Positions 8,373 through 17,100 of a DNA stretch of 64,000 nucleotides are shown here, piece after piece. This DNA is from DASYTH01 sp036002505 (GTDB lineage Bacteria; Actinomycetota; Actinomycetes; Mycobacteriales; Pseudonocardiaceae): contig NZ_DASYTH010000217.1 of the NCBI RefSeq assembly GCF_036002505.1, forward strand, positions 1-64,000, given 5' to 3'. The position numbers were made by a program, and so were the translations under genes. Position 1 is the first letter of the stretch; each line of letters starts with the position of its first letter. The notes below the pieces were generated by a model, which was not told where the DNA came from, searched no databases, and worked only from the letters and a program-made list of their open reading frames with translations.

Positions 8373-8669
8373 GTGGCCCTCGAACCGCACCCCGCACTGT
8401 CCGTCCGAAGAGGACATCGGGATGCAGACAGCTCCGAGTACAGCGCCGAACTGGCCCGCTGGACCGGGCGTTGGCGAGCTCGCGGCTAGGACCCCGTCAC
8501 CGGTGAAGGGTGCTGCGGGGAACTGCTCGTACTCGCCACCCCCAACGACGACCCGGTCCCGACTACGGGCCGGCGAGGCGCGAGTGCGGTCCTGCTCACC
8601 GCTACCGAATTCCTGCCGCAAGGCCCACGCCGGCCGAACACCGAGGCGATCAGTTTCCTGCCCGGCATG
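8373..8669 (+). pseudogene. Degraded Acg/Rv2032-type nitroreductase-family gene
   Basis: One frame encodes two blocks reminiscent of the mycobacterial Acg (Rv2032) family. The first is SSEYSAELARWTGRWRA. The second, after an in-frame TAG at 8487-8489, is ELLVLATPNDDPVP followed by GASAVLLTATEF. Family members normally have the order 'AELxxWTGR ... LATxDDDPxxxLRAGEALSAVLLTATE', and here the linker and flanking parts are missing or scrambled. The N-terminal 100 or so and the C-terminal residues are not seen. Rv2032 is DosR-regulated, and a degenerate DosR-like site (AGGAC-TTTG-GTTCG) remains at 8355-8368. I regard this as a dead gene. Confidence 0.5.
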
Positions 8670-8876
8670 GCACCAACGGACGATGACCCCAAACATGAGC
8701 GTTCGTATCGATCAGGGAGGACATGCGCCGGAGATCTGGCTCCTCACCGGGCCGGCACGCACCTGGCGGATCCGTGCGTTCATCACCGGTACGCGGTGTC
8801 CGACGACACGAGGCCATCGTCGAGTCGCCGCGGCACCGGCGACGCCGAGGCTCGCGACCAGGTTCCCTGAACCCGA

Positions 8877-8890
8877 GGGACCTTCGCCCC
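8877..8890. promoter_or_regulatory. DosR-box-like site upstream of the DUF1876 gene
   Basis: GGGAC-CTTC-GCCCC has one mismatch to the palindromic core. It lies 50 bp upstream of the ATG at 8940. The same 14-mer occurs in reverse orientation at 9610-9623. Confidence 0.5.
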
Positions 8891-8939
8891 TCCGCGGCCG
8901 GCCTGGCCAGCTGCACGCTGTGAGGAGGAGGCGATAACC

Positions 8940-9209
8940 ATGACCCAAGCGAAACAGTGGCGAGTGGACATCTACATCGACGAGCACGACGCGCGCACCC
9001 GGGCCCGGGCACGGCTACACAACCCGGACGAGACCAAGCTGGTCGGGGTCGGCCTTGCCCGGCTCAACCCCGCGGACACCAACGTGCCGGAGATCGGTGA
9101 CGAGCTCGCCGTCGCCCGCGCGCTGTCCGACCTGGCCCATCAACTGCTCGACGCCACCGTCAAGGACATCGAGGCGATCACCCACCACCCGGTCCAGCTG
9201 TTCAGCTGA
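8940..9209 (+). CDS. DUF1876 (Rv1738/Rv2632c-like) stress protein
   Basis: An 89-residue protein with the DUF1876 fold: WRVDIYIDEHDARTRARARL, then the conserved VGVGLARLNPADTNVPEIGDELAVARAL, and a C-terminal amphipathic helix. The mycobacterial homologue Rv1738 is strongly DosR-induced and structurally resembles a ribosome hibernation factor half; its exact function is unproven. The ATG has an excellent GGAGGAGG ribosome site. It is preceded by a DosR-like site 50 bp upstream and lies tail-to-tail with the HPF-like gene. Confidence 0.9.
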   Translation: MTQAKQWRVDIYIDEHDARTRARARLHNPDETKLVGVGLARLNPADTNVPEIGDELAVARALSDLAHQLLDATVKDIEAITHHPVQLFS

Positions 9210-9276
9210 CCGCCAGGCACCGCCCGCCACCCCCCTTCCGGGTGGCGGGCGAACCCATTGCGTGGGAAGGGAAGCG

Positions 9277-9558
9277 TCAGGACGCGAGGCGGTGCCGCAA
9301 CCGCTCGGCGAGCAGGTCGACGGCGTCGCACGGCGTGGCGGCGGTGGCACTGGCCTGTACCGCACGGCCGGCCAGGTCCAGCTTGGCCTGCGCCACAACC
9401 GGACCATCGTGCCGGATCAGCCGGACGCAGGCGAATCGCACCGGCTCCGGGGCCTCGCGCAGGACCGCGGCGATGCTGTCGTGGGCGTAGTCCGCGGGTG
9501 CGCGCACATGGTGTCCGATGTGGACGCGGGCATGCTTTCGCGGTGCGGGGTGGCTCAT
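9277..9558 (-). CDS. Single-domain HPF/RaiA-like ribosome-binding protein
   Basis: A 93-residue protein matching only the N-terminal ribosome-binding domain of actinobacterial HPF/RafS-type proteins. Matching segments are ADYAHDSIAAVLREAPEPV followed by FACVRLIRHDG, then AQAKLDLAGRAVQA and the closing helix DAVDLLAERLRHRL. Family members such as Rv0079/RafS are over 250 aa and carry C-terminal dimerisation domains, absent here. A functional short HPF (YfiA-like) or a natural truncation are both possible. The ATG is backed by AGGGAGGAACC. It is divergent from the Rv2629-like remnant, sharing a DosR-like site 52 bp upstream. Confidence 0.75.
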   Translation of the reverse strand: MSHPAPRKHARVHIGHHVRAPADYAHDSIAAVLREAPEPVRFACVRLIRHDGPVVAQAKLDLAGRAVQASATAATPCDAVDLLAERLRHRLAS

Positions 9559-9609
9559 GGTTCCTCCCTTGGACACCTTGACTCTGGCACCGGGCCGGCA
9601 CGCCGAGCA

Positions 9610-9623
9610 GGGGCGAAGGTCCC
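9610..9623. promoter_or_regulatory. DosR-box-like site shared by divergent HPF-like and Rv2629-like genes
   Basis: Read on the minus strand this is GGGAC-CTTC-GCCCC, identical over 14 bp to the site at 8877-8890. It lies 52 bp from the HPF-like ATG and 83 bp from the Rv2629-like ATG. Confidence 0.5.
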
Positions 9624-9705
9624 GGTGGGCGGTGGCCAAGGACCGATTCAACCGGCCGCGGAACGGGCCCACGATGAACATCTCGACGCGGAGAACAGGA
9701 GCACG

Positions 9706-10548
9706 ATGTCCACCAGAACGATCTCCCTGCCCGACGAGCAGGCGATCCTCGACGTGCTTCGGGCCACCAGCGGCACCACATCCGTCTACTTCGGACACAT
9801 GCCGGGTGGCGTCGTGGAGTGGCATGCCCGGTGGCATGGCCCGTCCGGACGGCTCCGCAGGCCGGAGCGGATGAGGCAACCCTCGCGGCCGGCGGCTGCC
9901 AGCCACCGCGCCGCCGGTCGGTGAGCGGTCCGGACGACGAGATCGAGCGCAACGCCCCGGGCGGCTGGGCGCAGCCGCGCTACCAGCACCGCGCCGGTGC
10001 GGTCGCCCGGGCAGCCGAGCGTGAACTGCGCGAGAGCGGTGCCCGGCTGCTGGTGGTCTCCGGCGACGTCCGCGCCGTGCAGCTCCTGACCGAACGACTC
10101 CCGGCGTGGGTGCGCGACACCGTCACCATCCGGCAGCCGCAGCCCCGACGGCTCGCAGCCGCACCGGCCCGAGGTGGTCGCCGGGATCGCCCGGTCCACC
10201 GCCGCGCAATGGACGGCCGACCTGTTGGCCCGATTCGCCGAGGAGAGCTCGCCCCACGGGCTGGCCGTGGCCGGGACCGACGAGACGCTGGCCACCGGCC
10301 GGGTCGCGGTGCTGCTGGTGACCGCCGGCCGCGACGACGACCGAACCGCCTGGTTCGGGCCGGAACCCGCGCAGATCCTGCCGACCACCCGAACGCCGCC
10401 GCCGTCCTGGACCCGGCACGACCGCGGCCCGCTGACCGACGTGGCGGTCCGCGCCGCCCTGCTCACCGGCGCGCAGGTCCGCGTGCTGGATCCGGACCTG
10501 CCCGGCGCGCCGGCCGAGGGCATCAGCGGGCTGTGCCGATTCCGTTGA
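9706..10548 (+). pseudogene. Rv2629-like (bacterial eRF1-domain) gene with deletion and frameshift
   Basis: An N-terminal piece (ATG at 9706 after AGGAGC) reads ISLPDEQAILDVLRATSGTT then SVYFGHMPGG. It resembles the start of Rv2629-type baeRF/eRF1-domain proteins. The central piece in another frame (about 9921-10140) reads GGWAQPRYQHRAGAVARAAE, with LLVVSGDVRAVQLLTERLP. The C-terminal piece (about 10165-10548), again shifted, reads VVAGIARSTAAQWTADLLAR, with TDVAVRAALLTGAQVRVLDPD. Most of the first domain is deleted and there is a frameshift near 10140-10165. Rv2629 is DosR-regulated in M. tuberculosis. The remnant still sits behind a DosR-like site. Confidence 0.65.
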
Positions 10549-10567
10549 CCCACACGGGAGTTGTGCG

Positions 10568-10705
10568 ATGAGATCGTCGCAGCGGCTCAACGCCGCGGAG
10601 GTGATGACCTCCTCCGTCGTCACCGCATTCAGACAACCCGACGTGAAAGCCCGCCGGCAGAGCACCGGTTCCCTCGTCGCACCGACCAAAGGCCCGGCTA
10701 CGTGA
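10568..10705 (+). pseudogene. CBS-domain gene remnant
   Basis: A 45-codon ORF reading RLNAAEVMTSSVVTAF after the start. This resembles the first strand-helix of a CBS-domain protein (compare VRDIMTPDPVAM in the intact CBS gene at 37645). After about residue 28 the similarity ends, and the rest of the two-CBS module (about 100 aa) is missing. Hrp1/Rv2626c-type CBS proteins also belong to the DosR regulon, so this is plausibly another eroded island member. Confidence 0.4.
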
Positions 10706-10838
10706 ATGACGAAACTCATGGGCTCTGCGAATTGGCCGTTCAATCGGGCTGAGAAAGCCTGACGCACCGGGGACTTCCGCCTCTTCCCCGTGTCCAGCTT
10801 TGACAACACCATCGGTGATGGAAGGGAGTACAGCGATC

Positions 10839-11723
10839 ATGCCAACACAACCCTGTACGTCACCGGTCATCGAGCTGCTACCGCCGGCGAACAGCCCGCC
10901 GGCGATTCTCGTCGATGTGCGAACCGGCACCCGCCCGGACGAGGGTTACGACCGGGTGGTTTTCGACTTCCGTGACAACACCTCGACGCCCGGATTTTCG
11001 GTCAGCTATGAGGAGGAGATCCTCGAGGACCCGAGCGGCAACCCGCTGCCGATGCTTCCCGGCGCCAAGCTACTCGTGACCATGCGCTGGGCCGCCGCCC
11101 ACGAGAACGGCAACCCGACCGTGCCGCCGGGGGATCTCGACCTGCGGCCGAATCTTCCCCGCATCAGACAGGTGAGACGGGCCGGCGATTTCGAGGCAGT
11201 TCTGTCGTTCGGGATCGCGGTGGCTCCGGCCGGCGACCCGGCGCCGTTCCGCGCCTACGCGCTGCCCGGTCACCGGCTGGTGATCGACATCGCGCACGCC
11301 GGCCAGAACCCGTGGTACTGCGGGCAGGTCTACTTCGCCGACCAGCAGAAGATCATCAACGGCATCGACCCGCCGGTGACCGCGGTCGAACGCCGGCTCA
11401 CCAAGCCGGCCGTGGCCGGTGCCGCCCTCCAGGAGTTGTTCAAGGGCCCGAACGAAGCCGAACGGGAACGCGGGTTGCTCTTCGTCGACAGCCACGCGAC
11501 CGGATTCGCCGACCTGCGCGTCAGCGAGGGGAAGGTCGCGCATGTCCGCCTGCTCGGACCGATCAGCAGCGACGGCTCCGCAGTCATCACCATCGCCAAC
11601 GAGATCACCCCGACACTCAAACAGTTCCCCACCGTCGACTGGGTCAAGATCTACGACGAGGACGGCAAAACCGAACGCCCCGACGGTCCGGTCGACTCAA
11701 TCCCCGAGCAACTGGAACCCTGA
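10839..11723 (+). CDS. AMIN-like and GerMN domain protein
   Basis: A 294-residue protein. Residues about 10-150 form an actinobacterial AMIN-like beta-rich domain (ILVDVRTGTRPDEGYDRVVF and ALPGHRLVIDIAHAG are characteristic). Residues about 165-285 form a GerMN (sporulation/germination-type) domain, with VYFADQQ, a VERRL-type strand, ALQELFKGPNEAERERGL and ADLRVSEGKVAHVRL. Proteins of this class are usually exported or lipid-anchored, but neither the ATG at 10839 nor the earlier in-frame starts give a signal peptide or lipobox, which is odd. GGAAGGGAG lies about 12 nt upstream of this ATG. Role unknown. Confidence 0.7.
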   Translation: MPTQPCTSPVIELLPPANSPPAILVDVRTGTRPDEGYDRVVFDFRDNTSTPGFSVSYEEEILEDPSGNPLPMLPGAKLLVTMRWAAAHENGNPTVPPGDLDLRPNLPRIRQVRRAGDFEAVLSFGIAVAPAGDPAPFRAYALPGHRLVIDIAHAGQNPWYCGQVYFADQQKIINGIDPPVTAVERRLTKPAVAGAALQELFKGPNEAERERGLLFVDSHATGFADLRVSEGKVAHVRLLGPISSDGSAVITIANEITPTLKQFPTVDWVKIYDEDGKTERPDGPVDSIPEQLEP

Positions 11724-11787
11724 CCCTCCGGCAGCCGGCATTCAGGAGGCTCGCCATACCGGAACGCCATGATCTAGAGTGCGCGAT

Positions 11788-12786
11788 ATGGCCTGGTTGG
11801 CGACCATCTCGCGGCGTGACGCGGAGGGCGCGCTCGCGGAGACCTACGCGGCGATGGCCGCCCGGCCGATCCCGGATGTCTACCGCCCGCCGCACGATGA
11901 CGCGCCCGGGATCATTCGGGCGCACAGCTTGGATGCCGAGCTCATGCGGCGGACGTTCGCGGTGTCGGGATCGTTGCACCGCACGGCGCTGGACTGGGCG
12001 GACCGGGAGCTGATCAGCAGCGTCACCTCGCGCACCAATCAGTGCTTCTATTGAACGTCAGCTCACGCAGAGTTTCTGCGTGTCGCCAGCGGCGATGCCG
12101 CCTTACCCGAGGCCGTGCTCAAGGGTGAGGACGAACGGCTGCCGCAGCGCGGTGCCGCGCTGGCCCGGTTCGCCGTCACGCTGACCGCCCAACCGTGGTC
12201 GGTCACGCCCGAGCTCGCGCCGCACGGTGTCGGGGCCGAGGCGATCGAGGCCATGGCCGCGGTGGTGGCCATGTTCAATTACCTGACCCGAGTGGCCGAC
12301 GCGTCGGGCATCGAGTTCGACTACGCCTCACCCCTTCCGGTGTTCGCTCCTGAGCGTGACCGGCAACCGGTCACCCGACCGGACCGGGCAACCTGGCCGG
12401 AGATCACCGGCGAGTTCCGGACGCTCCGGAGCTTCCCGGCGATGAGCGAGGCCTGGCGGCAGTGGCGCGAGTACGTGTTCGACTCCGACGAGCCGATCAC
12501 CCAACGGGAACGCCGGCTGCTGGCGGGCGCCGCCGCACAGGAGAGCTGCGACCGCTGGCGCGCCGACGAGCTGGCCGGCTACTCACCGCGCAATGACAGG
12601 GAATCCCTTCTGGACGCGTTCGCCCGCAAGCTCAGCCGCCGGCCGTGGCAGATGCGCCCGACCGATCTGCAGACCCTCCGGGATGCCGGCTACCCCGAGC
12701 CCGCACTGCTGCATGTGATCTCGGCGGTGGCGCTGCAGAACGCGGAGTCACGACTTGCCCTGGGCCGAGCCCTGATCACGCGGTAA
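11788..12786 (+). CDS. Candidate selenoprotein: two-domain carboxymuconolactone decarboxylase/AhpD-like peroxidase with Cys-x-x-Sec
   Basis: Reading the in-frame TGA at 12052-12054 as selenocysteine gives one continuous 332-residue protein. The first AhpD-like domain has WADRELISSVTSRTNQCFY, then the TGA, then TSAHAEFLRVASG. This is the family's CxxC-x3-H redox motif with the second cysteine (position 89) encoded by TGA. After it, the domain continues normally (VVAMFNYLTRVADASGIE). A second CMD-like domain without CxxC follows (PITQRERRLLAGAAAQESC onward). No other stop interrupts the frame. An 8-bp perfect hairpin begins 10 nt after the TGA. ATG 11788 fits family N-termini (MAWLATI); GTG 11779 is an alternative. 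A simple TGC-to-TGA nonsense mutation is the competing explanation. Confidence 0.7.
12064..12082 (+). promoter_or_regulatory. SECIS-like hairpin downstream of in-frame TGA
   Basis: CACGCAGA-GTT-TCTGCGTG forms a perfect 8-bp stem with a 3-nt loop (or 7 bp with loop AGUUU). The apical G is 18 nt after the TGA. Bacterial SECIS elements are stem-loops placed just 3' of the UGA inside the coding sequence, with a loop G at about this distance. It is coding sequence at the same time. Confidence 0.6.
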
Positions 12787-12796
12787 GCCAACTGCC

Positions 12797-13000
12797 TCAT
12801 CGCGACCGTGATTCCTGCCCGACCGTGGCGACGGCCTGGACGGCCCAGCGGTGCTTCCTCAGGGCGCGATGGAATTGGGCGTAAGAGCGGTGCCAGGCGT
12901 CCTCGGTGTCCGTGCGCGGCCCCATGCCGAACACCGCCAGCGGCACGTCGGCCAATTCCCTTGCGATGCCGTTTGAGGAATCGGTGCTCGTCGCGGTGCC
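12797..13000 (-). pseudogene. Flavodoxin-domain protein, C-terminal remnant
   Basis: A stretch reading GIARELADVPLAVFGMGPRT followed by EDAWHRSYAQFHRALRKHRW resembles the C-terminal part of actinobacterial flavodoxin-domain proteins (menaquinone-dependent protoporphyrinogen-dehydrogenase type). The FMN-binding N-terminal half is absent. The frame runs directly into the ABC-2 permease remnant, showing a deletion junction. Confidence 0.5.
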
Positions 13001-13008
13001 ACCGGTCT

Positions 13009-13330
13009 TCAGTCGCGCCGGCGCATCAGGAACCACAGCAGCACCCCGACGCCCCGGGCCGCCCGGGCGGTGGGCAGGACCGCGCCGAGGAACACCCCGA
13101 TGGCCGCGAAGGTCATGGTGCCGAGGATCATCGCCAGGCCCATGCCCCACCAGGAGACCGGCCAGTGCACGTGGTAGCTGACCCGGGCCGGCATCCGGGC
13201 GGCCTGGAACCGGCGCAGCACGCCGCGTTCGCGGTAGGAGGCCAGATGCACCGGCAGCCCGATCAACCCGAGCGAGGCGATGACCAGCCGATGTAGGCCG
13301 GGGTGTTGCCGAACGCCCGCACGCGCCGAC
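13009..13330 (-). pseudogene. ABC-2 type transporter permease remnant
   Basis: One frame gives LIGLPVHLASYRERGVLRRF and then ALILGTMTF-like helices (AMILGTMTFAAIGVFLGAVL, LPTARAARG). Upstream in a different frame is RAFGNTPAYI, the segment that normally precedes a membrane helix in these permeases. The intervening helix is deleted and the C-terminus is lost, leaving about 95 of roughly 250 residues. It is part of a run of gene fragments between 12.8 and 14.1 kb. Confidence 0.55.
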
Positions 13331-14119
13331 GTTCGCCGCCTACGTCCCCATCGTTAACGACGCCGTAAGCGAGGGAACACGTCGCGTGTACGGGTCGTAC
13401 TGGAACCGCATTGTCGAGCATCGGGGTAGTCGGCGATTGGACGAACCCACACCGTCAGAGATTCAGCAACTCGCCGAACACATCAAAACCAATGTCGTCA
13501 GCCGCCGAAACGCCGGAGGCGGCCGCAGCGCGGCTGAACACCTCATAGCCGCACTACGGTGCATCTACCGGCACGCCGAAAACGACGGCCACATAAAGCA
13601 GGGGGCAACCCCGCTTTGAAAGTCGCTAAGCCTCGGCGGCTACCGTCCACCCGGCGAGCCGTGCCGGACACCCGCCTTGCTGAAATCAACCAGGTAGCCG
13701 CGACTACCGGCACAGATCCGACGCTCGACACGCTGATTCTCCGGCTGCACACCGAAACCGCATGTAGGCGCGGCGGAGCATTGGCGCTCACCCCCGCCGA
13801 CCTCGACACTGATCAATGCCTTATCCGACTTCGGAAGAAAGGCGAAACGATTCGCTGGCAACCCGTCTCCCTCACCTTGATGGCCCACCTGCAACACCAC
13901 GCCGAGCAACGTCACGCGCCACTGAACGAGCAGTTCCTGCGGTACACCAACGGCAAGCCGATTACCTCACGTCGGTACGACCACCTGTGGGTGCGCATTG
14001 AGCTGTGGACACGCGACCTCGGCACTCCGGGCGAGACCGACCAATGCGGCTCGCCGGTGCACGGCTGGCGCACGAGCTCACAAGATCGCCTGCTGCCACC
14101 TGGACCTGTTTTGTCGTAG
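13323..14119 (+). pseudogene. Tyrosine-family site-specific integrase, frameshifted and truncated
   Basis: The N-terminal SAM-like core-binding domain (FAAYVPIVNDAVSEGTRRVY with SYWNRIVEHRGSRRL, continuing to HLIAALRCIYRHAENDGHI) ends at a stop at 13619. The catalytic domain continues from about 13610 in another frame (NPALKVAKPRRLPSTRRAV, then LRLHTETACRRGGALALTPA with the first catalytic Arg region). The HxxR box and the nucleophilic tyrosine are missing: translation stops at 14117-14119 after HGWRTSSQDR. It indicates past integration of a mobile element beside the defence gene. No attachment site was recognised. Confidence 0.7.
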
Positions 14120-14128
14120 CCGACACGG

Positions 14129-17100
14129 ATGCGGGATCATGTGGGCGTGTTCGACGTGTTCGTGACCTACCGGACGGTGGACGAGCGGTTCGGCGCGTCC
14201 GCTGTATACCATGGGCTTGCCCGCCAGTTTGGCCCTGGCCGAGTCTTCTTGGACCATCAGTCCATCGGTCCCGGCGAGGAGTACCCGGAGAGCATCCGCG
14301 CCGCGCTGGAGGAAGTTCACATCCTGGTGGTGCTCATCGGTCCGGAGTGGCTCTGCGAAGACACCAGAACTGGTGTCCGGCTGCTCGATCGCGAGGGCGA
14401 CTGGGTGCGGCGGGAGATCCGCCGCGCGCTGGAACGTAAGATCCTCATCATCCCGGTGCTGCTCGACGGAGTCGAGTTGCCGGCGTCCGAAACGCTGCCT
14501 CAGGACATCCAAGGGCTGGTGATGCGGCAGGCTGTGGAGGTCAAGCATCGGAGCTTCGAGTCTGACCTTACTCGGCTGGGCGATGCCATCGCACGGCGCC
14601 TTCTCCTGAAGCGACAGAGGACGCAGGGTGAGATGGCGTCCGGACAATCCCATTACCCGCTGGAGGACGCCTGGGTCGCTACGATCCACCGGTCCCCTGA
14701 TGGTCTCGACCGGTGCGGCACGGGCGTCCTGATCGCAGACCGTATGGTGCTGACCTGCCGCCATACCCTTACCGATTGCGATGCTGGCTCTTCCGTGCCG
14801 TTGTGGGTGGAGTTCCCCAAGTGGGATGGCGGGTTGTCGCGCCGACGCCGGGCAGAGCTGTCGCTGCCGTCCGACGAGAGGCATGATCTGGCGTTGCTGA
14901 GCCTGGAGGAGGATGCACCCGAAGGTGTTACCGCCGCGCCGGTTCGGTGTCCCAAAGCGTCCGAGCTCGTCGGTAAGCGCTGGTGGGCGTTCGGGTTCCC
15001 GGACGGCTATCAGCACGGCAACGATGCGTCAGGGACAGTCGGCGCGGCGCTCGCCGATGGGTGCGTACGGATCGACAGCCGCCGGGAGCCGGAGTCCCGG
15101 TATCGGGTGCTCCCCGGCTTCAGCGGGGCGGGCCTGTGGTCACCTGACTACCAGGCTGTCGTCGGCATAGTCATCACTGCGAATGAAGCGGGCGACGGCG
15201 AGGCCGTCACCTTCCATCAAGCCGACCTTAGTTTCCCCGACCAGAACCTCCGCGAGCTCGCCCGGGCGTCTGCCGTCGACGCTGGCGAGGAGGCGATGAG
15301 GGCGTGGGGCTGGGCGCTGACGGGTGATCGTCAGGCGCGGCGGCACTGGCGTCCCCGGGGTCGCGGGGTCATCCGCGACAGCGAGCGCGGCTACCGGTTC
15401 TGTGGCCGGACCAGGGCCTTGACCGAGATCGTCGGTTGGCTGGACCGTGCCGGGCCCGACCGGCGGGTGTTGGTGATCACGGGTTCTCCCGGGGTCGGGA
15501 AGTCCGCGGTGCTAGGCCGGATCGTGACCACCGCCGACCCGACGCTGCGGGCCGAGTTGCCGGCCGACGACGCTGCGGTACGGGCCACCACGGGGTCGGT
15601 CGCGTGTGCCGTGCATGCCGATGGCAAGACCGCGCTGGAGGTGGCCACCGAGATTGCCCTTGCCGCGTCGGCAGCCCTGCCCGAGCGGGTCGAGGACCTG
15701 GTACCGGCGATCCAGGAGGCGTTGGCTGATCGCGGTGGCAGTCGGTTCAACGTGGTCATCGACGCGGTCGATCAAGCCAGAACCCCGGCGGAGGCACGGT
15801 CGATCGTTCGCGAGATCGCATCCCCGTTGGCCGAAGACTGCGCCGATGTCGGGGGACAGGTCGTGATTGGTGTACGCCGGGCCGACGCGGACGGAGATCT
15901 GCTGCGTACCTTCACCAATCCGACTGTGCTGATCGACCTCGACCAGCCCGAGTACTTCAACATCCGTGATCTGACCGAGTACGCGCTCGTCACACTTCAG
16001 CTTTCAGGGGACGAACGCACCGATAACCCCTACGCTGACCCGCACGTCGCCGCTCCGGTTGCGGCCCGCATCGCTGCACTTTCGGACCAGAACTTCCTGA
16101 TCGCCGGACTGACCGCGCTCAGGCACGGCCTGTGGGACACCACCGCTGTCCAACCCGACCGGCTGTCCTTCGCACCGAGCGTCGAGCAGGCGCTGCGCGA
16201 GTACCTGCGCCCCATCCCACCGGTCGCCGGACTGTCCGCGGCCACCGTGCTGACCGTACTTGCCCTGGCCGAGGCGCCCGGACTGACCGTGGAAATGTGG
16301 ACGATCGCGATTGGGGCGCTTACCCGTCATCATGTCCCCCGCTGCGACCTGGCCGAGTTCGCGCACGCGTCGGCCGCCAACTTCCTGGTGGAATCGGGCG
16401 ACCGCGGCGCCGACCGCTCCTACCGGCTGTACCACCAAGCGCTCAACGACGCCCTGCTCGCCGACTCCGCACGGCACGATCGGCGAAAAGACGACGAGCG
16501 TGCCCTGACTCGGGCCTTCATCGACCATGGACGCAAAAAAGGGGGCTGGACCGAGGCCCCTCAATACCTGCTCCGGTCGCTGGCCGTCCACGCAGCCAAG
16601 GCTGGAATTCTCGACGAACTCCTCACGGACGCCGCATATCTCCTGCACGCCGACCTGCGGCGGCTGGTTCCGCTCGGCGATCATGCCACGACGCAGGCTG
16701 GACACGACAGAGCCCGGCTGCTGCGTCTCACGCCGCACGCCATCAACGCCGACGCACGAGCGCGTACGGCGATGTTCAGTGTCACCGAAACTCTTGAGGA
16801 CCTGGGCAGCACATATACCAGGGGCAACTCGCCGGGACCGTACCGCGCCCGATGGGCGGCCACCAGGCATCAAACTGAGCGGGCTGTACTGGAAGGTCAA
16901 ACCGGCAGCGTAGACGCGGTATGTGTGCTGCCAGCGTCCGACGGCCGCAGTCTGCTCGTCAGCGGTTGCGACGACGGAAGCATAAGAATCTGGGACACTG
17001 CCAACAGCGGCCTGCTACAGACCCTGGAGGGTTGCGCACCGATTCGCGCACTGTGCTCGTTGCCCGCGCCGAATGGCGGTCGCGCAAGGCTGGTCAGTGG

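Noticed and set aside
8487..8489. In-frame TAG in the Acg remnant as a recoded codon (e.g. pyrrolysine)
   Set aside because: The flanking domain is itself incomplete and scrambled, no conserved residue is expected there, and there is no hairpin. Simple gene decay explains it.
10766..10792. GGGGACTTCCGCCTCTTCCCC as a DosR box
   Set aside because: The left half matches GGGAC, but the spacing to the right half is too long and there is no dormancy gene directly downstream at the usual distance.
12115..12786. Separate GTG-started gene for the second part of the CMD-like protein
   Set aside because: It is in frame with the upstream part, starts in the middle of a conserved domain and has no ribosome site. 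A single gene read through TGA fits better.
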